The notes: generated by a model not told the origin, from the letters alone. Numbered from the stretch's first letter, positions 1-8,554 are shown. The stretch: 15,944 bases of DNA from an uncultured Pseudomonadota bacterium (GCA_946885605.1 CAMPGR010000089.1:1-15944); one strand, 5' to 3'. Program-made: numbers and translations.

Positions 1-645
1 GACGGCGCCGATCTCGATCAGGATCACGTCCTCCGGCGCGACGGTGTGCACCCGCATCGCGAGGTCCGCCATGTTGAGCGTCCCGGTGACGCCGTACATC
101 AAGCTCACGCCGACGAGGAAGAGCAGCGACGCGGAAAGGTTGATGACAATGTAGTGCAGACCGGTCCGCACCCGCGGCACGCCGCCGCCGTAGAGGGCGA
201 GGCCGTAGGATGCGGCGAGCATCAGCTCGAAGAACACGAAGAGGTTGAAGAGATCGCCCGTGAGGAACGCGCCGTTCAGCCCGGCCAGCATGAACTGGGC
301 AAGCGAGTGGAAATGCGGACCGACGCGATGCCAGCGGGCCAGTGAAAACACCAGCGCGGCCAGCCCGAGCACGGATGCCAGCGACACCATGAGCGCCGCG
401 AGCCGGTCGGCGACGAGGACGATGCCGAAAGGCGCAGCCCAGTTTCCGATCGGATAAACGTGGCTTAGCGGCGATTGCGCCCGGATGATCAGCGCGACTG
501 CCGCCGCAAGCACGAGGAGCGATGCCGCTACGCTGATCGTTGCCTTGAGCCTGTGGCGTTGTTCTTCGAAGAGCAGCATCGACGCGCCGGCTGCCAGCGG
601 CAGCACGATCGGGACGATCAGCAGGTGATCGGCGAGCGCGCTCAC
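1..645 (-). CDS. mrpD: Na+(K+)/H+ antiporter subunit D (MrpD/MnhD/PhaD), 5' part only
   Basis: Membrane subunit of the multi-subunit Mrp cation/proton antiporter, homologous to the proton-pumping NuoL/M/N subunits of complex I. My translation of the minus strand is open from 645 to the left edge: 215 residues of a protein that usually has about 500. It starts with GTG in a GTGA overlap with the mrpC stop codon, so translation is probably coupled. The typical motif is visible: GDLFNLFVFFELMLAASYGL around residues 130-148, with Glu140 at the position of the conserved membrane-buried glutamate needed for ion coupling in the family. Several hydrophobic segments occur, for example residues 36-54, 74-101, 129-153 and 160-186. 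Subunits E, F and G normally follow this gene and would lie beyond the left edge. The family is clear; the transported ion cannot be read from the sequence. Confidence 0.93.
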   Translation of the reverse strand, partial: MSALADHLLIVPIVLPLAAGASMLLFEEQRHRLKATISVAASLLVLAAAVALIIRAQSPLSHVYPIGNWAAPFGIVLVADRLAALMVSLASVLGLAALVFSLARWHRVGPHFHSLAQFMLAGLNGAFLTGDLFNLFVFFELMLAASYGLALYGGGVPRVRTGLHYIVINLSASLLFLVGVSLMYGVTGTLNMADLAMRVHTVAPEDVILIEIGAV

Positions 646-986
646 TCTTCGGTCTCCCGGCCGTCGACGTGGTCGGTCCCGGTGAGCCCGCGCGCCGCGA
701 GCAGCACCACGAGCAGCAGCGCGGTCGTCGCGAAGCTGATGACGATCGCGGTCAGCACTAGCGCCTGCGGGAGCGGATCGGCATAGCGCGACGGATCGGG
801 CGCGACCGCCGCATCCAGGATGGGCGCGAGCGCGCCTCGCACCCAGCCCATGACGAGGATGAAGAGGTTGACGGCGTACGAGAGCAGCGAAAGTCCGATG
901 ATCACCTGAAACGTGCGCGGGCGCAGCAGCAGCCACACGCCGGAGCCCGCGAGCACGCCGATGCCGAGAGCGATGACGAGTTCCAT
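642..986 (-). CDS. mrpC: Na+(K+)/H+ antiporter subunit C (MrpC/MnhC/PhaC)
   Basis: Small membrane subunit of the Mrp antiporter, related to NuoK of complex I. It has 114 residues, the usual family size, with three hydrophobic segments (about residues 3-20, 26-46 and 77-98). The family motif DPLPQALVLTAIVIS is at about residues 69-83. The frame stays open upstream to 1133, but I chose the ATG at 984-986: the protein then begins MELVIALGIG, as expected for the family, and the extension would be arginine-rich and lie wholly inside mrpA. The start overlaps the mrpA stop codon (ATGA) and the stop overlaps the mrpD GTG start, so the three genes form a tightly coupled operon. Confidence 0.95.
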   Translation of the reverse strand: MELVIALGIGVLAGSGVWLLLRPRTFQVIIGLSLLSYAVNLFILVMGWVRGALAPILDAAVAPDPSRYADPLPQALVLTAIVISFATTALLLVVLLAARGLTGTDHVDGRETEE

Positions 987-3853
987 CAGCGCTTTGGCGC
1001 CGGGCGATGCGCCCGCGTCGATTGGTGCGCCAGCGCGATCAGCATGAGGCCGGTGGCGCCGACCACCAGCGAGAACACGCCGATGTCGAACATCATCGCG
1101 CTCGGGATGTGTACGGCGCCGATCAGCGGCCATTCCCTATGCGCGACATGCGAGGTGAGGAAAGGATATGCGAAGAGCCACGATCCCACGCCCGTCGCGC
1201 CCGCGAGCAGGAGCCCGACTGCCATCCAGCGCAGCGGGCGGATTGCGAGCACTTCCTCGGCCCATCGGGCGCCGCCCGCCATGTACTGCAGGATCATCCC
1301 GGTTGCGAGCGTGATGCCCGCGACAAAGCCGCCCCCCGGCATGTTATGCCCGCGCAGCAGCAGGTGGACGGCGAACACTACGATCGCGGGGAACATCATG
1401 CGCATGATGACGGCCGGGACGAGCAGATCTTCTGCGGCCACCCGCACAGTCTGTCGAACATGCTGCGGCAGCCGCTCGGTGCTTTCCAGCGCAGGACGGA
1501 AGCGGCGCAGCAGCGCGTACACGCTGACCGCGACGACGCCGAGTACCGTGATCTCGCCCAACGTGTCGAATCCGCGGAAGTCGACGATGATCACGTTGAC
1601 CACGTTCGTTCCGCCGCCTTCGGGCAGCGCACGCTCGATGAAGAAGTTCGAGATCGTATCCGGAAGCGGCCGCGACATGACGGCATAGGCGACGAGCGCG
1701 AGACCCGAACCCGCCGACGTTGCGATCAGAAAATCGCGCAGGCGCCGCGGAAACGCAGCGCGCGCGCCGGCGAGCGTCCATTTGAAGGGGATGCGCTTGG
1801 GCAGCCAGCGCAAGCCGAGCAGCAGCAGCACGGCGGTGACGATCTCCACGAGCAGTTGCGTCAGCGCGAGATCGGGTGCCGAGAGCCACACGAACGTGAG
1901 GCATACGACGAGCCCGGCGCCGCTCATCAGCACGAGGGCGACGAGGCGGTGGAATTTCGCCTGCCATGCCGCACCGAGCGCGCACGCGGCGCCCGCGAGC
2001 CACATCAGAAGAAAAACCGGATCGATGGGCGTGAGCGGCAGCGGTCCCCATTCCAGCCCGTCGATCGAAAGCCGCCACAACGCCGCTCCCAGCACGGTAA
2101 CGAGCACCCAGCGCAGCTGCGGCTGCAGGCGCCAGGTGGCGAGGAAATTTTCGAGCGCGCGCGCCCCATGCAGCGAGAGCGCGACCAGCACGCGCTCGAA
2201 AATGCGCCGTCCGTCGATCGGCGGCAAGAGCGGGGTGCGATCCGTTCCTCGCGCGAGGTAATCCTGCAGCATCACATAGAGCACGACACCGCCGCCCATC
2301 GCGGTGAGGCTCATGAACATTGGTATCGTGAAGCCGTGCCAGACGGCGAGGCTGTAGGGCGGCTTCAGCGGTCCGAGCACCGCGGACACCGCGATGTCAA
2401 GTATCGGTCCGACGGTGAGCGCAGGCAGGATGCCGACCACCAGGCACGTGAGCACCAGCAATTCGATCGGAAAGCGCATCCAGCGCGGCGGCTCCTGCGG
2501 ACGGCGCGGCAGATTGACCGGATCGGGGCCGAAGAAGACGCCGTGGATGAAGCGCAGCGAATATGCGACGCTGAAGATGCCCCACGCGGTGGCGACGAAC
2601 GGCAGCAGCCGGTTGAGCAAGGGCGACGGTCCCTCGACATACAGCGACTCGGCAAAGAACATTTCCTTCGAGAGAAAGCCATTCAACAGCGGTACGCCCG
2701 CCATCGCGGCAGCGGCGACCATCGCGAGCGTCGCGGTAATCGGCATGAAGCGGTAAAGCCCGCTCAGACGGCGGATGTCGCGCGTGCCGGTCTCGTGGTC
2801 GATGATGCCGGCCGCCATGAAGAGCGACGCCTTGAAGGTCGCGTGGTTCATGATGTGAAAGACCGCGGCGACGAGCGCGAGCGGGCTGTTCAGGCCCAGC
2901 AGCACCGTGATGAGACCCAAGTGACTGATGGTCGAGTACGCGAGCAGTCCCTTGAGGTCGTGCTGGAAGATCGCCGTGTAGGCGCCCACGAGCAGTGTGG
3001 CGAGGCCCGCCGTGCCGATGATCCAGATCCACTCGTCGGTTCCCGCCAGCACCGGCCACAGGCGCGCGAGCAGAAACACGCCGAGCTTCACCATCGCCGC
3101 GGAATGCAGGTACGCCGACACGGGCGTCGGCGCCGCCATCGCGTGCGGCAGCCAGAAGTGGAACGGGAACTGGGCGCTCTTGGTGAGCGCCCCGACAGCA
3201 ATGAGGACGAGCGCCGGCACGTAGAGCGGGCTCGACTGGATGGCCTCGCGCGCGGCGAGCACTTGGTCGAGATCGTAACTCCCCACGATGCGGCCGATGA
3301 TGAGCACACCCGCGAAGAGGCACAGGCCGCCGGCTGACGTCACGATGAGGGCCATGCGCGCGCCATCGCGCGCCGCGGCATTGTGGTGCCAGTAGCCGAT
3401 CAGCAAAAACGAGAAGAGGCTCGTCAGTTCCCAGAAGAACACGACCAGAACGAGATTGCCGGAGAGCGCCACGCCGAGCATCGAGCCCATGAACGCGAGG
3501 AGAAAGGCGAAGAAGCGCGGCACCGGGTCTTGCGGCGACATGTAGTAGCGCGCGTAGAGGACGACGAGGAAGCCGATGCCGGTCACGAGCAGGCAGAACA
3601 TCCACGCGAAGCCGTCCATGCGCAGCGTGAAATCGAGCCCGAAGGCGGGAAGCCATTCGGCCTCGAAGCGCACGATCTGGCCGGTGGAGATGCGCGGATA
3701 CGCGATGGCGATGATGGCCAGTGCGGCGAGCGTGATCGCGCCGGCGAGCCACGCTTCGGCGTTGCGTGCGTTCGGCTTGAAGAAGACGCCCGCCACGATG
3801 CTGCCGGCGAAGGGCAGGGCCAGCAGCACGACGAGCATCACTTCAAGCGACAT
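986..3853 (-). CDS. mrpA: Na+(K+)/H+ antiporter subunit A fused to subunit B (MrpAB/PhaAB type)
   Basis: Largest subunit of the Mrp antiporter, 955 residues, inner membrane. Residues 1 to about 500 are NuoL-like: the proton-antiporter core carries the buried Glu142 in FFWELTSLFSFLLIG and the run TKSAQFPFHFWLPHAM (from residue 224) with conserved Lys225, followed by Lys256. A second block of membrane segments (about 590-790) matches the MrpA C-terminal region (DUF4040-like). The last 146 residues (810-955) are an MrpB domain with the hallmark LLLRGHNMPGGGFVAGI. Subunit B is therefore fused here, as in rhizobial PhaAB and many proteobacterial systems, whereas Bacillus encodes MrpB separately. 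The start is ATG at 3851-3853 and no strong Shine-Dalgarno is visible. Its stop overlaps the mrpC start. The complex expels Na+ or K+ in exchange for protons. The family is certain; the ion preference is not. Confidence 0.95.
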   Translation of the reverse strand: MSLEVMLVVLLALPFAGSIVAGVFFKPNARNAEAWLAGAITLAALAIIAIAYPRISTGQIVRFEAEWLPAFGLDFTLRMDGFAWMFCLLVTGIGFLVVLYARYYMSPQDPVPRFFAFLLAFMGSMLGVALSGNLVLVVFFWELTSLFSFLLIGYWHHNAAARDGARMALIVTSAGGLCLFAGVLIIGRIVGSYDLDQVLAAREAIQSSPLYVPALVLIAVGALTKSAQFPFHFWLPHAMAAPTPVSAYLHSAAMVKLGVFLLARLWPVLAGTDEWIWIIGTAGLATLLVGAYTAIFQHDLKGLLAYSTISHLGLITVLLGLNSPLALVAAVFHIMNHATFKASLFMAAGIIDHETGTRDIRRLSGLYRFMPITATLAMVAAAAMAGVPLLNGFLSKEMFFAESLYVEGPSPLLNRLLPFVATAWGIFSVAYSLRFIHGVFFGPDPVNLPRRPQEPPRWMRFPIELLVLTCLVVGILPALTVGPILDIAVSAVLGPLKPPYSLAVWHGFTIPMFMSLTAMGGGVVLYVMLQDYLARGTDRTPLLPPIDGRRIFERVLVALSLHGARALENFLATWRLQPQLRWVLVTVLGAALWRLSIDGLEWGPLPLTPIDPVFLLMWLAGAACALGAAWQAKFHRLVALVLMSGAGLVVCLTFVWLSAPDLALTQLLVEIVTAVLLLLGLRWLPKRIPFKWTLAGARAAFPRRLRDFLIATSAGSGLALVAYAVMSRPLPDTISNFFIERALPEGGGTNVVNVIIVDFRGFDTLGEITVLGVVAVSVYALLRRFRPALESTERLPQHVRQTVRVAAEDLLVPAVIMRMMFPAIVVFAVHLLLRGHNMPGGGFVAGITLATGMILQYMAGGARWAEEVLAIRPLRWMAVGLLLAGATGVGSWLFAYPFLTSHVAHREWPLIGAVHIPSAMMFDIGVFSLVVGATGLMLIALAHQSTRAHRPAPKR

Positions 3854-3917
3854 GAGGCATCACTTCAGGCGAGTGGGAGAAATCTGGCGAGCGCGAAGTA
3901 CTGCGCATGACGACGCG

Positions 3918-3946
3918 ATTATGCCTTGCGGAGAAGTGCCCGTCAT
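3918..3946 (-). promoter_or_regulatory. Candidate sigma70 promoter of the mrp operon
   Basis: Reading the minus strand, ATGACG (-35, plus positions 3941-3946) and CATAAT (-10, plus positions 3918-3923) are separated by 17 bases. They match the consensus at four and five of six positions. Transcription would start near 3911, leaving a leader of about 58 bases before the mrpA ATG. It lies in the 162-base gap between the mrp operon and the preceding enolase-superfamily gene. Read-through from metG is also possible. Prediction from sequence only. Confidence 0.4.
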
Positions 3947-3981
3947 TCCGTACGCGCCCCTCATGCCGAGCGGGTGCGCCT

Positions 3982-3997
3982 TCCAGCTTGCGCTGGA
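3982..3997 (-). terminator. Small perfect hairpin with GCAA tetraloop downstream of the enolase-superfamily gene
   Basis: On the minus strand, TCCAGC-GCAA-GCTGGA forms a perfect six-pair stem closed by a stable GNRA tetraloop, 18 bases after the TGA stop of the upstream gene. No T-run follows, so it is not a classic intrinsic terminator. It could stabilise the 3' end of the metG-enolase mRNA or assist Rho-dependent ending. Function is inferred. Confidence 0.3.
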
Positions 3998-4015
3998 CTG
4001 ACGATCATCCTCTCT

Positions 4016-5125
4016 TCAGTTCACGCGGTACTTGCGGATGAGATCGGGGTCGAGCTCGATGCCGAAGCCGGGCGCCTTCGAGACTTCGAACGTTCCGTCA
4101 CGCACCTTCGGGCGATTGCTCCACAGCGCCTGCCACACCGGATCGCGGTCGGGATCGGCGAAGCACTCGAGGTACGTGCCGTGCGGGACGGCGGCGAGGA
4201 GATGCTGCGCGATCTGGGGCTCCTCGTGGTGCGCCATCTCGATGTCCGACGTGGCGCAAAGGGCGGCGGCACGCCGCCAATCGGTGACGCCGCCGCCTTC
4301 GGACGCATCGTAGTTGACGACATCCACTGCGCGCGCGTCGAGCAGGCGGCGCACGCCGTGACTCGTGACCTCGCTTTGGCCGGCGGCAATGGGGATGGAG
4401 ACCGACTCGCGCATCCTTGCCATCAGAGCGGCGTCGTCATACCAGTGGCAAGGCTCCTCGAACCAGCGGATGTCGTGGCGCTCGACAAGCTGCGCGAACC
4501 GTATCGCGTCCCGCGCGTTCCAGCCGCGATTCGCATCCACCATGAGCACGAAGTCCGCCCCCGCCGCTTTGCGCGCGGCTTCGACGCGTTTCGCGTCGTC
4601 CTCGGGCGTCAGGCCGCCGACCTTGAACTTGCAGCCCGCCATGCCCGCTTCGCGGTACATCTCCATCTCGCGTCCGATCTCGGCGAGGCTCCTGCCCGGC
4701 ATGTAGTAGCCCCCGATCGAAATGATGGGGAGGCGGTCGCGGTAGCCGCCGAGCAGCTCGCATACGCTCTTGCCGAGCGCTTTCCCGGTGAGATCCCACA
4801 CCGCGCAATCGACGCACGCGATCGCCTCCAGGAGCGTCTTGCGGTCGCGGCTCGTGTGCGTGAGCGCGAACATCTTTTCCCAGAGGCGTTCGTGCTCGAA
4901 AACGCTCATGTCCTTTGCGAGCGGTGCGAGCTCGTTTTCGATCAGGCGGACGATCTCGCGGCCGTGCTCGCGGTTGTCGCCGTTATAGACCTCGCCCGCG
5001 AGGCCTTCGCGTGTGCGTATGCGGGTAACGATCGTGCAGCGCTTGAGGACCGCGTAGGTGCTGCCGCCGAAGTTCTTCTTCAGCGGGATTTCGATCGCGA
5101 TCGCTTCGATGCGCTCGATGCGCAC
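4016..5125 (-). CDS. Mandelate racemase/muconate lactonizing enzyme family protein (enolase superfamily)
   Basis: Predicted cytoplasmic metal-dependent enzyme of the enolase superfamily, which removes a proton alpha to a carboxylate (racemases, sugar-acid dehydratases, cycloisomerases). It has 369 residues, normal for the family: an N-terminal capping domain (about 1-125) and a barrel domain. Visible active-site elements are CKFKVGG with a Lys166-x-Lys168 pair, the metal ligand Asp197 in MVDAN, the WFEEP ligand motif (221-225), Asp273 in NYDASEGGG, and His299/His300 in AHHEEP as the likely general base of a His-Asp dyad. The third ligand motif, usually a Gly-Glu pair, here reads AAGQSEVTS (248-256), with Glu252 two residues further on. 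The start is GTG at 5123-5125, sharing one base with the metG stop (TAGTG), so it is probably translated from the metG mRNA. No other catabolic gene is nearby to suggest a substrate, so I name the family only. Confidence 0.88.
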   Translation of the reverse strand: MRIERIEAIAIEIPLKKNFGGSTYAVLKRCTIVTRIRTREGLAGEVYNGDNREHGREIVRLIENELAPLAKDMSVFEHERLWEKMFALTHTSRDRKTLLEAIACVDCAVWDLTGKALGKSVCELLGGYRDRLPIISIGGYYMPGRSLAEIGREMEMYREAGMAGCKFKVGGLTPEDDAKRVEAARKAAGADFVLMVDANRGWNARDAIRFAQLVERHDIRWFEEPCHWYDDAALMARMRESVSIPIAAGQSEVTSHGVRRLLDARAVDVVNYDASEGGGVTDWRRAAALCATSDIEMAHHEEPQIAQHLLAAVPHGTYLECFADPDRDPVWQALWSNRPKVRDGTFEVSKAPGFGIELDPDLIRKYRVN

Positions 5126-7218
5126 TACTTGACCCGCATGCCGGGCTGCGCCCCGGAATCGGGGGAGAGCAGAAAGATGCCGGGATCATCGCCCGAGGCG
5201 GCCAGCACCATGCCCTCCGACACGCCGAACTTCATCTTCCGCGGCGCGAGGTTTGCGACCATCACCGTGAGGCGCCCCTTGAGCGTCTCCGGGGCGTAGG
5301 CCGATTTGATGCCCGCGAACACGGTGCGCGTCTCGCCGCCAAGATCGAGTGTGAGCTTGAGGAGCTTGTCCGCGCCCTCGACGTGCTCGGCATTGGCGAT
5401 CCTCGCGATGCGCAGATCCACCTTGCTGAACTCCTCGATGCCGATGACCGACCCGATTTCCGACTTTTCCTCGGCATGCAGCTGGTGCTCGGCATGGCGG
5501 GCAGGCGATACCGGTACTTGCGCCCCTTGCGCTTCGACGCCTCCCCTCGAGGACGGCGTCGGCTGAAGGCTTGGCTTGTTCGCCTCGATGAGCGCATCGA
5601 TCTGCCTGCGCTCGATGCGTGTCATCAGGTGCTCGTAGTTCGCGATGCCCGCCGGATGGCGTTCGAGGGCATCCCAGTCGAGCGCCGGCGTTCCGAGGAA
5701 GGCTTCGGCACGGGCTGCCAGAGCGGGCAGCACCGGCTTGAGGAAGATCGTCATCTTGTGGAAGCAGCGGATCGCTTCGCTGCAGACCGCGTGCAGTTCG
5801 GCGCGCGCGCCTTCCCGCTTCGCGAGCTCCCACGGCTTGCGGGAGTCGAAGTACTGGTTCACCCGGTCGGCGTAGGCCATGATGGCGCGCACCGCTTTCC
5901 CGTATTCCCGCTCGCCGTAGGCGGCGGCCACTTCCTTTGCGGTGTCCTCCATTCCGCCAACGGCTTCTTCGGCGGCAGGCGGATGCAATGCGCCATCGAA
6001 GTGCTTGAGCAGGAAACCGGCGGCGCGGCTCGCGATGTTCACGTACTTGCCGACGAGGTCGCTGTTCACGCGGGCGACAAAGTCGTCGAAGTTGAGATCG
6101 ATATCCTCCATCGTCGCGTTCAACTTCGCCGCGTAGTAGTAGCGCAGCCACTCGGGATTGAGGCCCTGCCCGAGGTAGCTCTCGGCGGTGATGAAGGTGC
6201 CGCGGGACTTCGACATCTTCTCGCCGTTCACGGTGAGGAAGCCGTGCGCATAGATGTGCGTCGGCGTACGAAAGCCCGCGCTTTCCAGCATGGCGGGCCA
6301 GAAGAGGGCATGGAAATACAGGATGTCCTTGCCGATGAAATGGATCATCTCGGTGCCCTGGTCCCGGCTCTTCACCGCGTCGGTAAAGGCGTCGAAGTCG
6401 AGACCTTTCCTCGCGCACAGATTGAGGAAGCTCGCGAAGTAGCCCACGGGCGCGTCCAGCCAGACGTAGAAGTACTTGCCGGGCGCGTCCGGTATCTCGA
6501 AGCCGAAATAAGGCGCATCGCGCGAGATGTCCCAGTCGCTCAAGCCCGCCTCGAACCATTCGTCGAGCTTGTTGGCCGCCTCCTTCTGCAGCGTGCCGGG
6601 CGACCGCGTCCAGCGCTTCAAGAACTCGGTGCGCTGTCCGAGCTTGAAAAAATAGTGTTCGGACTCTCTCCGGACGGGCGTTGCCCCCGATACCGCGGAA
6701 TACGGGTTGATGAGCTCGGTCGGGGAGTAGGTGCTGCCGCACACTTCGCACGCGTCCCCGTATTGGTCCTTCGCATGGCACCTGGGACACTCGCCCTTGA
6801 TGAAGCGGTCCGGGAGAAACATGTTCTTCACCGGATCGTAGTACTGCTCGATCGGGCGCTGCTCGATCAGTCCCGCTTTGCGGAGCCGCCGGTAGAACTC
6901 GTACGCAAGCTCGCGGTTTTCACGCGAGTGCGTCGAGTAGTAATTGTCGAAGACGATATGAAATCCGGCGAAATCCCGTGCATGCTCCTCGTGCATGCGC
7001 GCAATCAGCGCTTCGGGCGTGATGCCCTCCTGCTCGGCGCGCAGCATCACCGGTGTGCCGTGGGTGTCGTCGGCGCACACGTAATGCACTTCGTTCCCCA
7101 GCATGCGCTGGAAACGCACCCAGATGTCGGTCTGGATGTATTCCACGAGGTGCCCGAGATGGATGGCGCCGTTGGCGTAGGGCAGGGCAGAGGTGACGAG
7201 GATGCGGCGCTTTTTCAT
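5125..7218 (-). CDS. metG: Methionine--tRNA ligase
   Basis: Class I aminoacyl-tRNA synthetase (EC 6.1.1.10) that charges tRNA-Met for initiation and elongation; cytoplasmic. It has 697 residues. HLGH (20-23) is the HIGH signature and KMSKS (334-338) the second ATP-binding signature. A zinc knuckle is formed by Cys144, Cys147, Cys157 and Cys160. The C-terminal Trbp111/EMAPII-like tRNA-binding and dimerisation domain spans about residues 595-697 ([11 protein letters not shown] onward). Between it and the anticodon-binding domain is a low-complexity linker, about residues 548-590, that contains a palindromic element. I chose the ATG at 7216-7218 ([17 protein letters not shown]) because the 15-residue upstream extension (MQVCYNS...) is not family-like and overlaps the promoter. 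No clear Shine-Dalgarno is visible. It is divergent from apbC, and its TAG stop overlaps the next gene's GTG start. Confidence 0.97.
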   Translation of the reverse strand: MKKRRILVTSALPYANGAIHLGHLVEYIQTDIWVRFQRMLGNEVHYVCADDTHGTPVMLRAEQEGITPEALIARMHEEHARDFAGFHIVFDNYYSTHSRENRELAYEFYRRLRKAGLIEQRPIEQYYDPVKNMFLPDRFIKGECPRCHAKDQYGDACEVCGSTYSPTELINPYSAVSGATPVRRESEHYFFKLGQRTEFLKRWTRSPGTLQKEAANKLDEWFEAGLSDWDISRDAPYFGFEIPDAPGKYFYVWLDAPVGYFASFLNLCARKGLDFDAFTDAVKSRDQGTEMIHFIGKDILYFHALFWPAMLESAGFRTPTHIYAHGFLTVNGEKMSKSRGTFITAESYLGQGLNPEWLRYYYAAKLNATMEDIDLNFDDFVARVNSDLVGKYVNIASRAAGFLLKHFDGALHPPAAEEAVGGMEDTAKEVAAAYGEREYGKAVRAIMAYADRVNQYFDSRKPWELAKREGARAELHAVCSEAIRCFHKMTIFLKPVLPALAARAEAFLGTPALDWDALERHPAGIANYEHLMTRIERRQIDALIEANKPSLQPTPSSRGGVEAQGAQVPVSPARHAEHQLHAEEKSEIGSVIGIEEFSKVDLRIARIANAEHVEGADKLLKLTLDLGGETRTVFAGIKSAYAPETLKGRLTVMVANLAPRKMKFGVSEGMVLAASGDDPGIFLLSPDSGAQPGMRVK
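5535..5561. repeat. Palindromic (REP-like) element within the metG linker
   Basis: CGACGCC (5535-5541) and GGCGTCG (5555-5561) are a perfect seven-base inverted repeat around a centre that contains the palindrome CCTCGAGG (5545-5552). Together they form a nearly continuous stem. It lies exactly in the low-complexity linker of MetG, encoding the [13 protein letters not shown] stretch, and stays in frame. Short palindromic elements are known to invade permissive linkers of bacterial proteins. Whether this one is repeated in the genome cannot be seen here, and I found no second copy in the window. Confidence 0.4.
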
Positions 7219-7245
7219 TACAGGGCTGGAACTTGGAGAGATCGA

Positions 7246-7251
7246 ATTGTA
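7246..7251 (-). promoter_or_regulatory. Candidate -10 element for metG
   Basis: On the minus strand TACAAT (preceded by TT) matches the -10 consensus at five of six positions and would start transcription about 20 bases before the metG ATG. No recognisable -35 box stands 16-18 bases upstream. Weak evidence on its own, but well placed in the divergent metG/apbC gap. Confidence 0.35.
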
Positions 7252-7330
7252 ACAAACCTGCATAGGCGACCCGGACGCAAAAGCCTCGCGTGCGGCGGGA
7301 ATCGTCGGGGCGCCGCGAGTGGAGAGGCTC

Positions 7331-7336
7331 TATAAT
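7331..7336 (+). promoter_or_regulatory. Candidate -10 element for apbC
   Basis: A perfect TATAAT lies 33 bases ahead of the apbC start, followed by a GC-rich discriminator (CCCGCCC). There is no good -35 match at the usual distance. GAGAGG about 8 bases before the ATG may act as the Shine-Dalgarno site. Confidence 0.45.
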
Positions 7337-7369
7337 CCCGCCCTACCCGAAGCACGAGAGGAATCCGTC

Positions 7370-8458
7370 ATGGCGGTAACCGAGCAGCAGGTGCAGGACG
7401 CGCTCAGAGAGCTCGTCGATCCCAACACGCGCAAGGACTTTGTGTCGAGCAAGTCCGCGCGCAACATCAAGGTCGAGGGAGACAACGTGACGGTGGACGT
7501 GCTCCTCGGCTACCCGGCGAAGAGCCAGATCGAGCCGATCCGCAAGGCGATCGCGGCGAAGCTCCGCGGCTTGCCCGGGGTCGGCGGCGTCACCGTCAAC
7601 GTTTCCATGAAGATCGTTTCCCACGCCGTGCAGCGCGGTGTCAAGCTCGTGCCCGGGATCAAGAACATCATCGCTGTCGCCTCCGGCAAAGGCGGCGTCG
7701 GCAAGAGCACGACCGCGGTAAACCTCGCGCTCGCGCTCGCGGCGGAAGGCGCGCGCGTCGGCGTGCTCGATGCGGACATCTACGGCCCGTCGCAACCGAT
7801 GATGCTCGGCATCCGGGGCCGGCCGGAGTCGAAGGATGGCAAGAGCCTCGAGCCGATGGAAGGCCATGGGCTGCAGGCGATGTCGATCGGTTTTCTCATC
7901 GACGTCGAGACGCCTATGGTCTGGCGTGGCCCGATGGTGACGCAGGCGCTGGAGCAGCTTCTGCGCGAAACCCAGTGGCGCGACATCGACTACCTGGTGG
8001 TGGACCTGCCGCCGGGCACGGGCGATATCCAACTGACCCTCGCCCAGCGCGTTCCGGTCACCGGTGCCATTATCGTCACGACTCCGCAGGACATCGCGCT
8101 CATCGACGCCCGCAAGGGGCTCAAGATGTTCGAGAAGGTCGGCGTCCCCATCCTTGGCATCGTGGAGAACATGTCGCTCCACATCTGCTCGAACTGCGGC
8201 CACGAGGAGCGTATCTTCGGCGAGGGCGGCGCGGCGCGCATGGCGAAGGACTATGGGGTCGAGGTGCTGGGCGCGCTTCCGCTCGACATCGCGATCCGCG
8301 AGCACGCCGACTCCGGCAAGCCCACCGTCGTCTCGGATCCCGATGGCCGGGTCGCCGGTATCTACAAGGAGATCGCGCGTCGCGTCGCCGTGAAGATCGC
8401 CGAGCGGCAGCAGGATCACTCCGCGGTGTTTCCGAAGATCGTCGTCCAGAACACCTGA
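7370..8458 (+). CDS. apbC: Iron-sulfur cluster carrier protein ApbC (Mrp/NBP35 family P-loop ATPase)
   Basis: Cytoplasmic ATPase that binds and hands over Fe-S clusters to apo-proteins. It has 362 residues. Residues 1-85 form the MIP18/DUF59-type Fe-S assembly domain. The deviant Walker A motif GKGGVGKS is at 106-113, DADIYGPSQP at 134-143, and the DLPPGTGD switch motif at 212-219. The paired cysteines Cys273 and Cys276 (HICSNCGHEE) are the cluster-binding CxxC shared by a dimer. I chose the ATG at 7370, giving MAVTEQQVQDAL. The in-frame upstream ATG at 7319 would put the start before the TATAAT box. This gene is often called 'mrp' and is unrelated to the Mrp antiporter genes at the left of this window. 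It is divergent from metG and followed by dcd. Confidence 0.95.
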   Translation: MAVTEQQVQDALRELVDPNTRKDFVSSKSARNIKVEGDNVTVDVLLGYPAKSQIEPIRKAIAAKLRGLPGVGGVTVNVSMKIVSHAVQRGVKLVPGIKNIIAVASGKGGVGKSTTAVNLALALAAEGARVGVLDADIYGPSQPMMLGIRGRPESKDGKSLEPMEGHGLQAMSIGFLIDVETPMVWRGPMVTQALEQLLRETQWRDIDYLVVDLPPGTGDIQLTLAQRVPVTGAIIVTTPQDIALIDARKGLKMFEKVGVPILGIVENMSLHICSNCGHEERIFGEGGAARMAKDYGVEVLGALPLDIAIREHADSGKPTVVSDPDGRVAGIYKEIARRVAVKIAERQQDHSAVFPKIVVQNT

Positions 8459-8487
8459 CCGGGGCGGGAGACAGTGTTACCGCCGCG

Positions 8488-8509
8488 GTCCGCTCGCGTT
8501 CGAGCGGAC
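8488..8509 (+). terminator. Perfect 9-bp hairpin between apbC and dcd
   Basis: GTCCGCTCG-CGTT-CGAGCGGAC is a perfect nine-pair stem with a four-base loop, 29 bases after the apbC stop. No T-run follows, so intrinsic termination would be inefficient; a role in 3'-end stability or Rho-assisted ending is possible. A second six-pair hairpin, CAACGC-TCGCG-GCGTTG (8525-8541), follows just ahead of the dcd -10 element. Confidence 0.4.
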
Positions 8510-8548
8510 GCCCGCAGCACTGCTCAACGCTCGCGGCGTTGCGGGGTG

Positions 8549-8554
8549 TACAAT
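8549..8554 (+). promoter_or_regulatory. Candidate -10 element for dcd
   Basis: TACAAT, with a following GC-rich CCCGGCCG, lies 39 bases before the dcd ATG. The -35 region is not recognisable and overlaps a small hairpin. Neither this element nor the gene start has an obvious Shine-Dalgarno; the leader instead contains TCACCTCC (8566-8573), identical to the anti-Shine-Dalgarno end of 16S rRNA. Confidence 0.35.

Noticed and set aside
987..1133. N-terminal extension of MrpC
   Set aside because: Arginine-rich and entirely within the mrpA coding region; the ATGA-overlap start fits the family.
1007..3337. 776-codon plus-strand ORF opposite mrpA
   Set aside because: Translation is rich in Arg, His, Glu and Asp without any domain, the usual shadow of a high-GC gene; the minus strand encodes a clear MrpA.
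3926..5299. 457-codon plus-strand ORF opposite the enolase-superfamily gene
   Set aside because: Composition is shadow-like, no motif is visible, and it spans two real minus-strand genes.
7219..7263. 15-residue N-terminal extension of MetG
   Set aside because: The extension (MQVCYNS...) precedes the invariant synthetase N-terminus and overlaps the likely promoter.
5383..7335. 650-codon plus-strand ORF opposite metG
   Set aside because: No recognisable domain; reads as an antisense shadow of MetG, whose signatures are all intact.
7343..8419. 358-codon minus-strand ORF opposite apbC
   Set aside because: Asp/Arg/His/Leu-rich antisense translation with no motif; ApbC is unambiguous on the plus strand.
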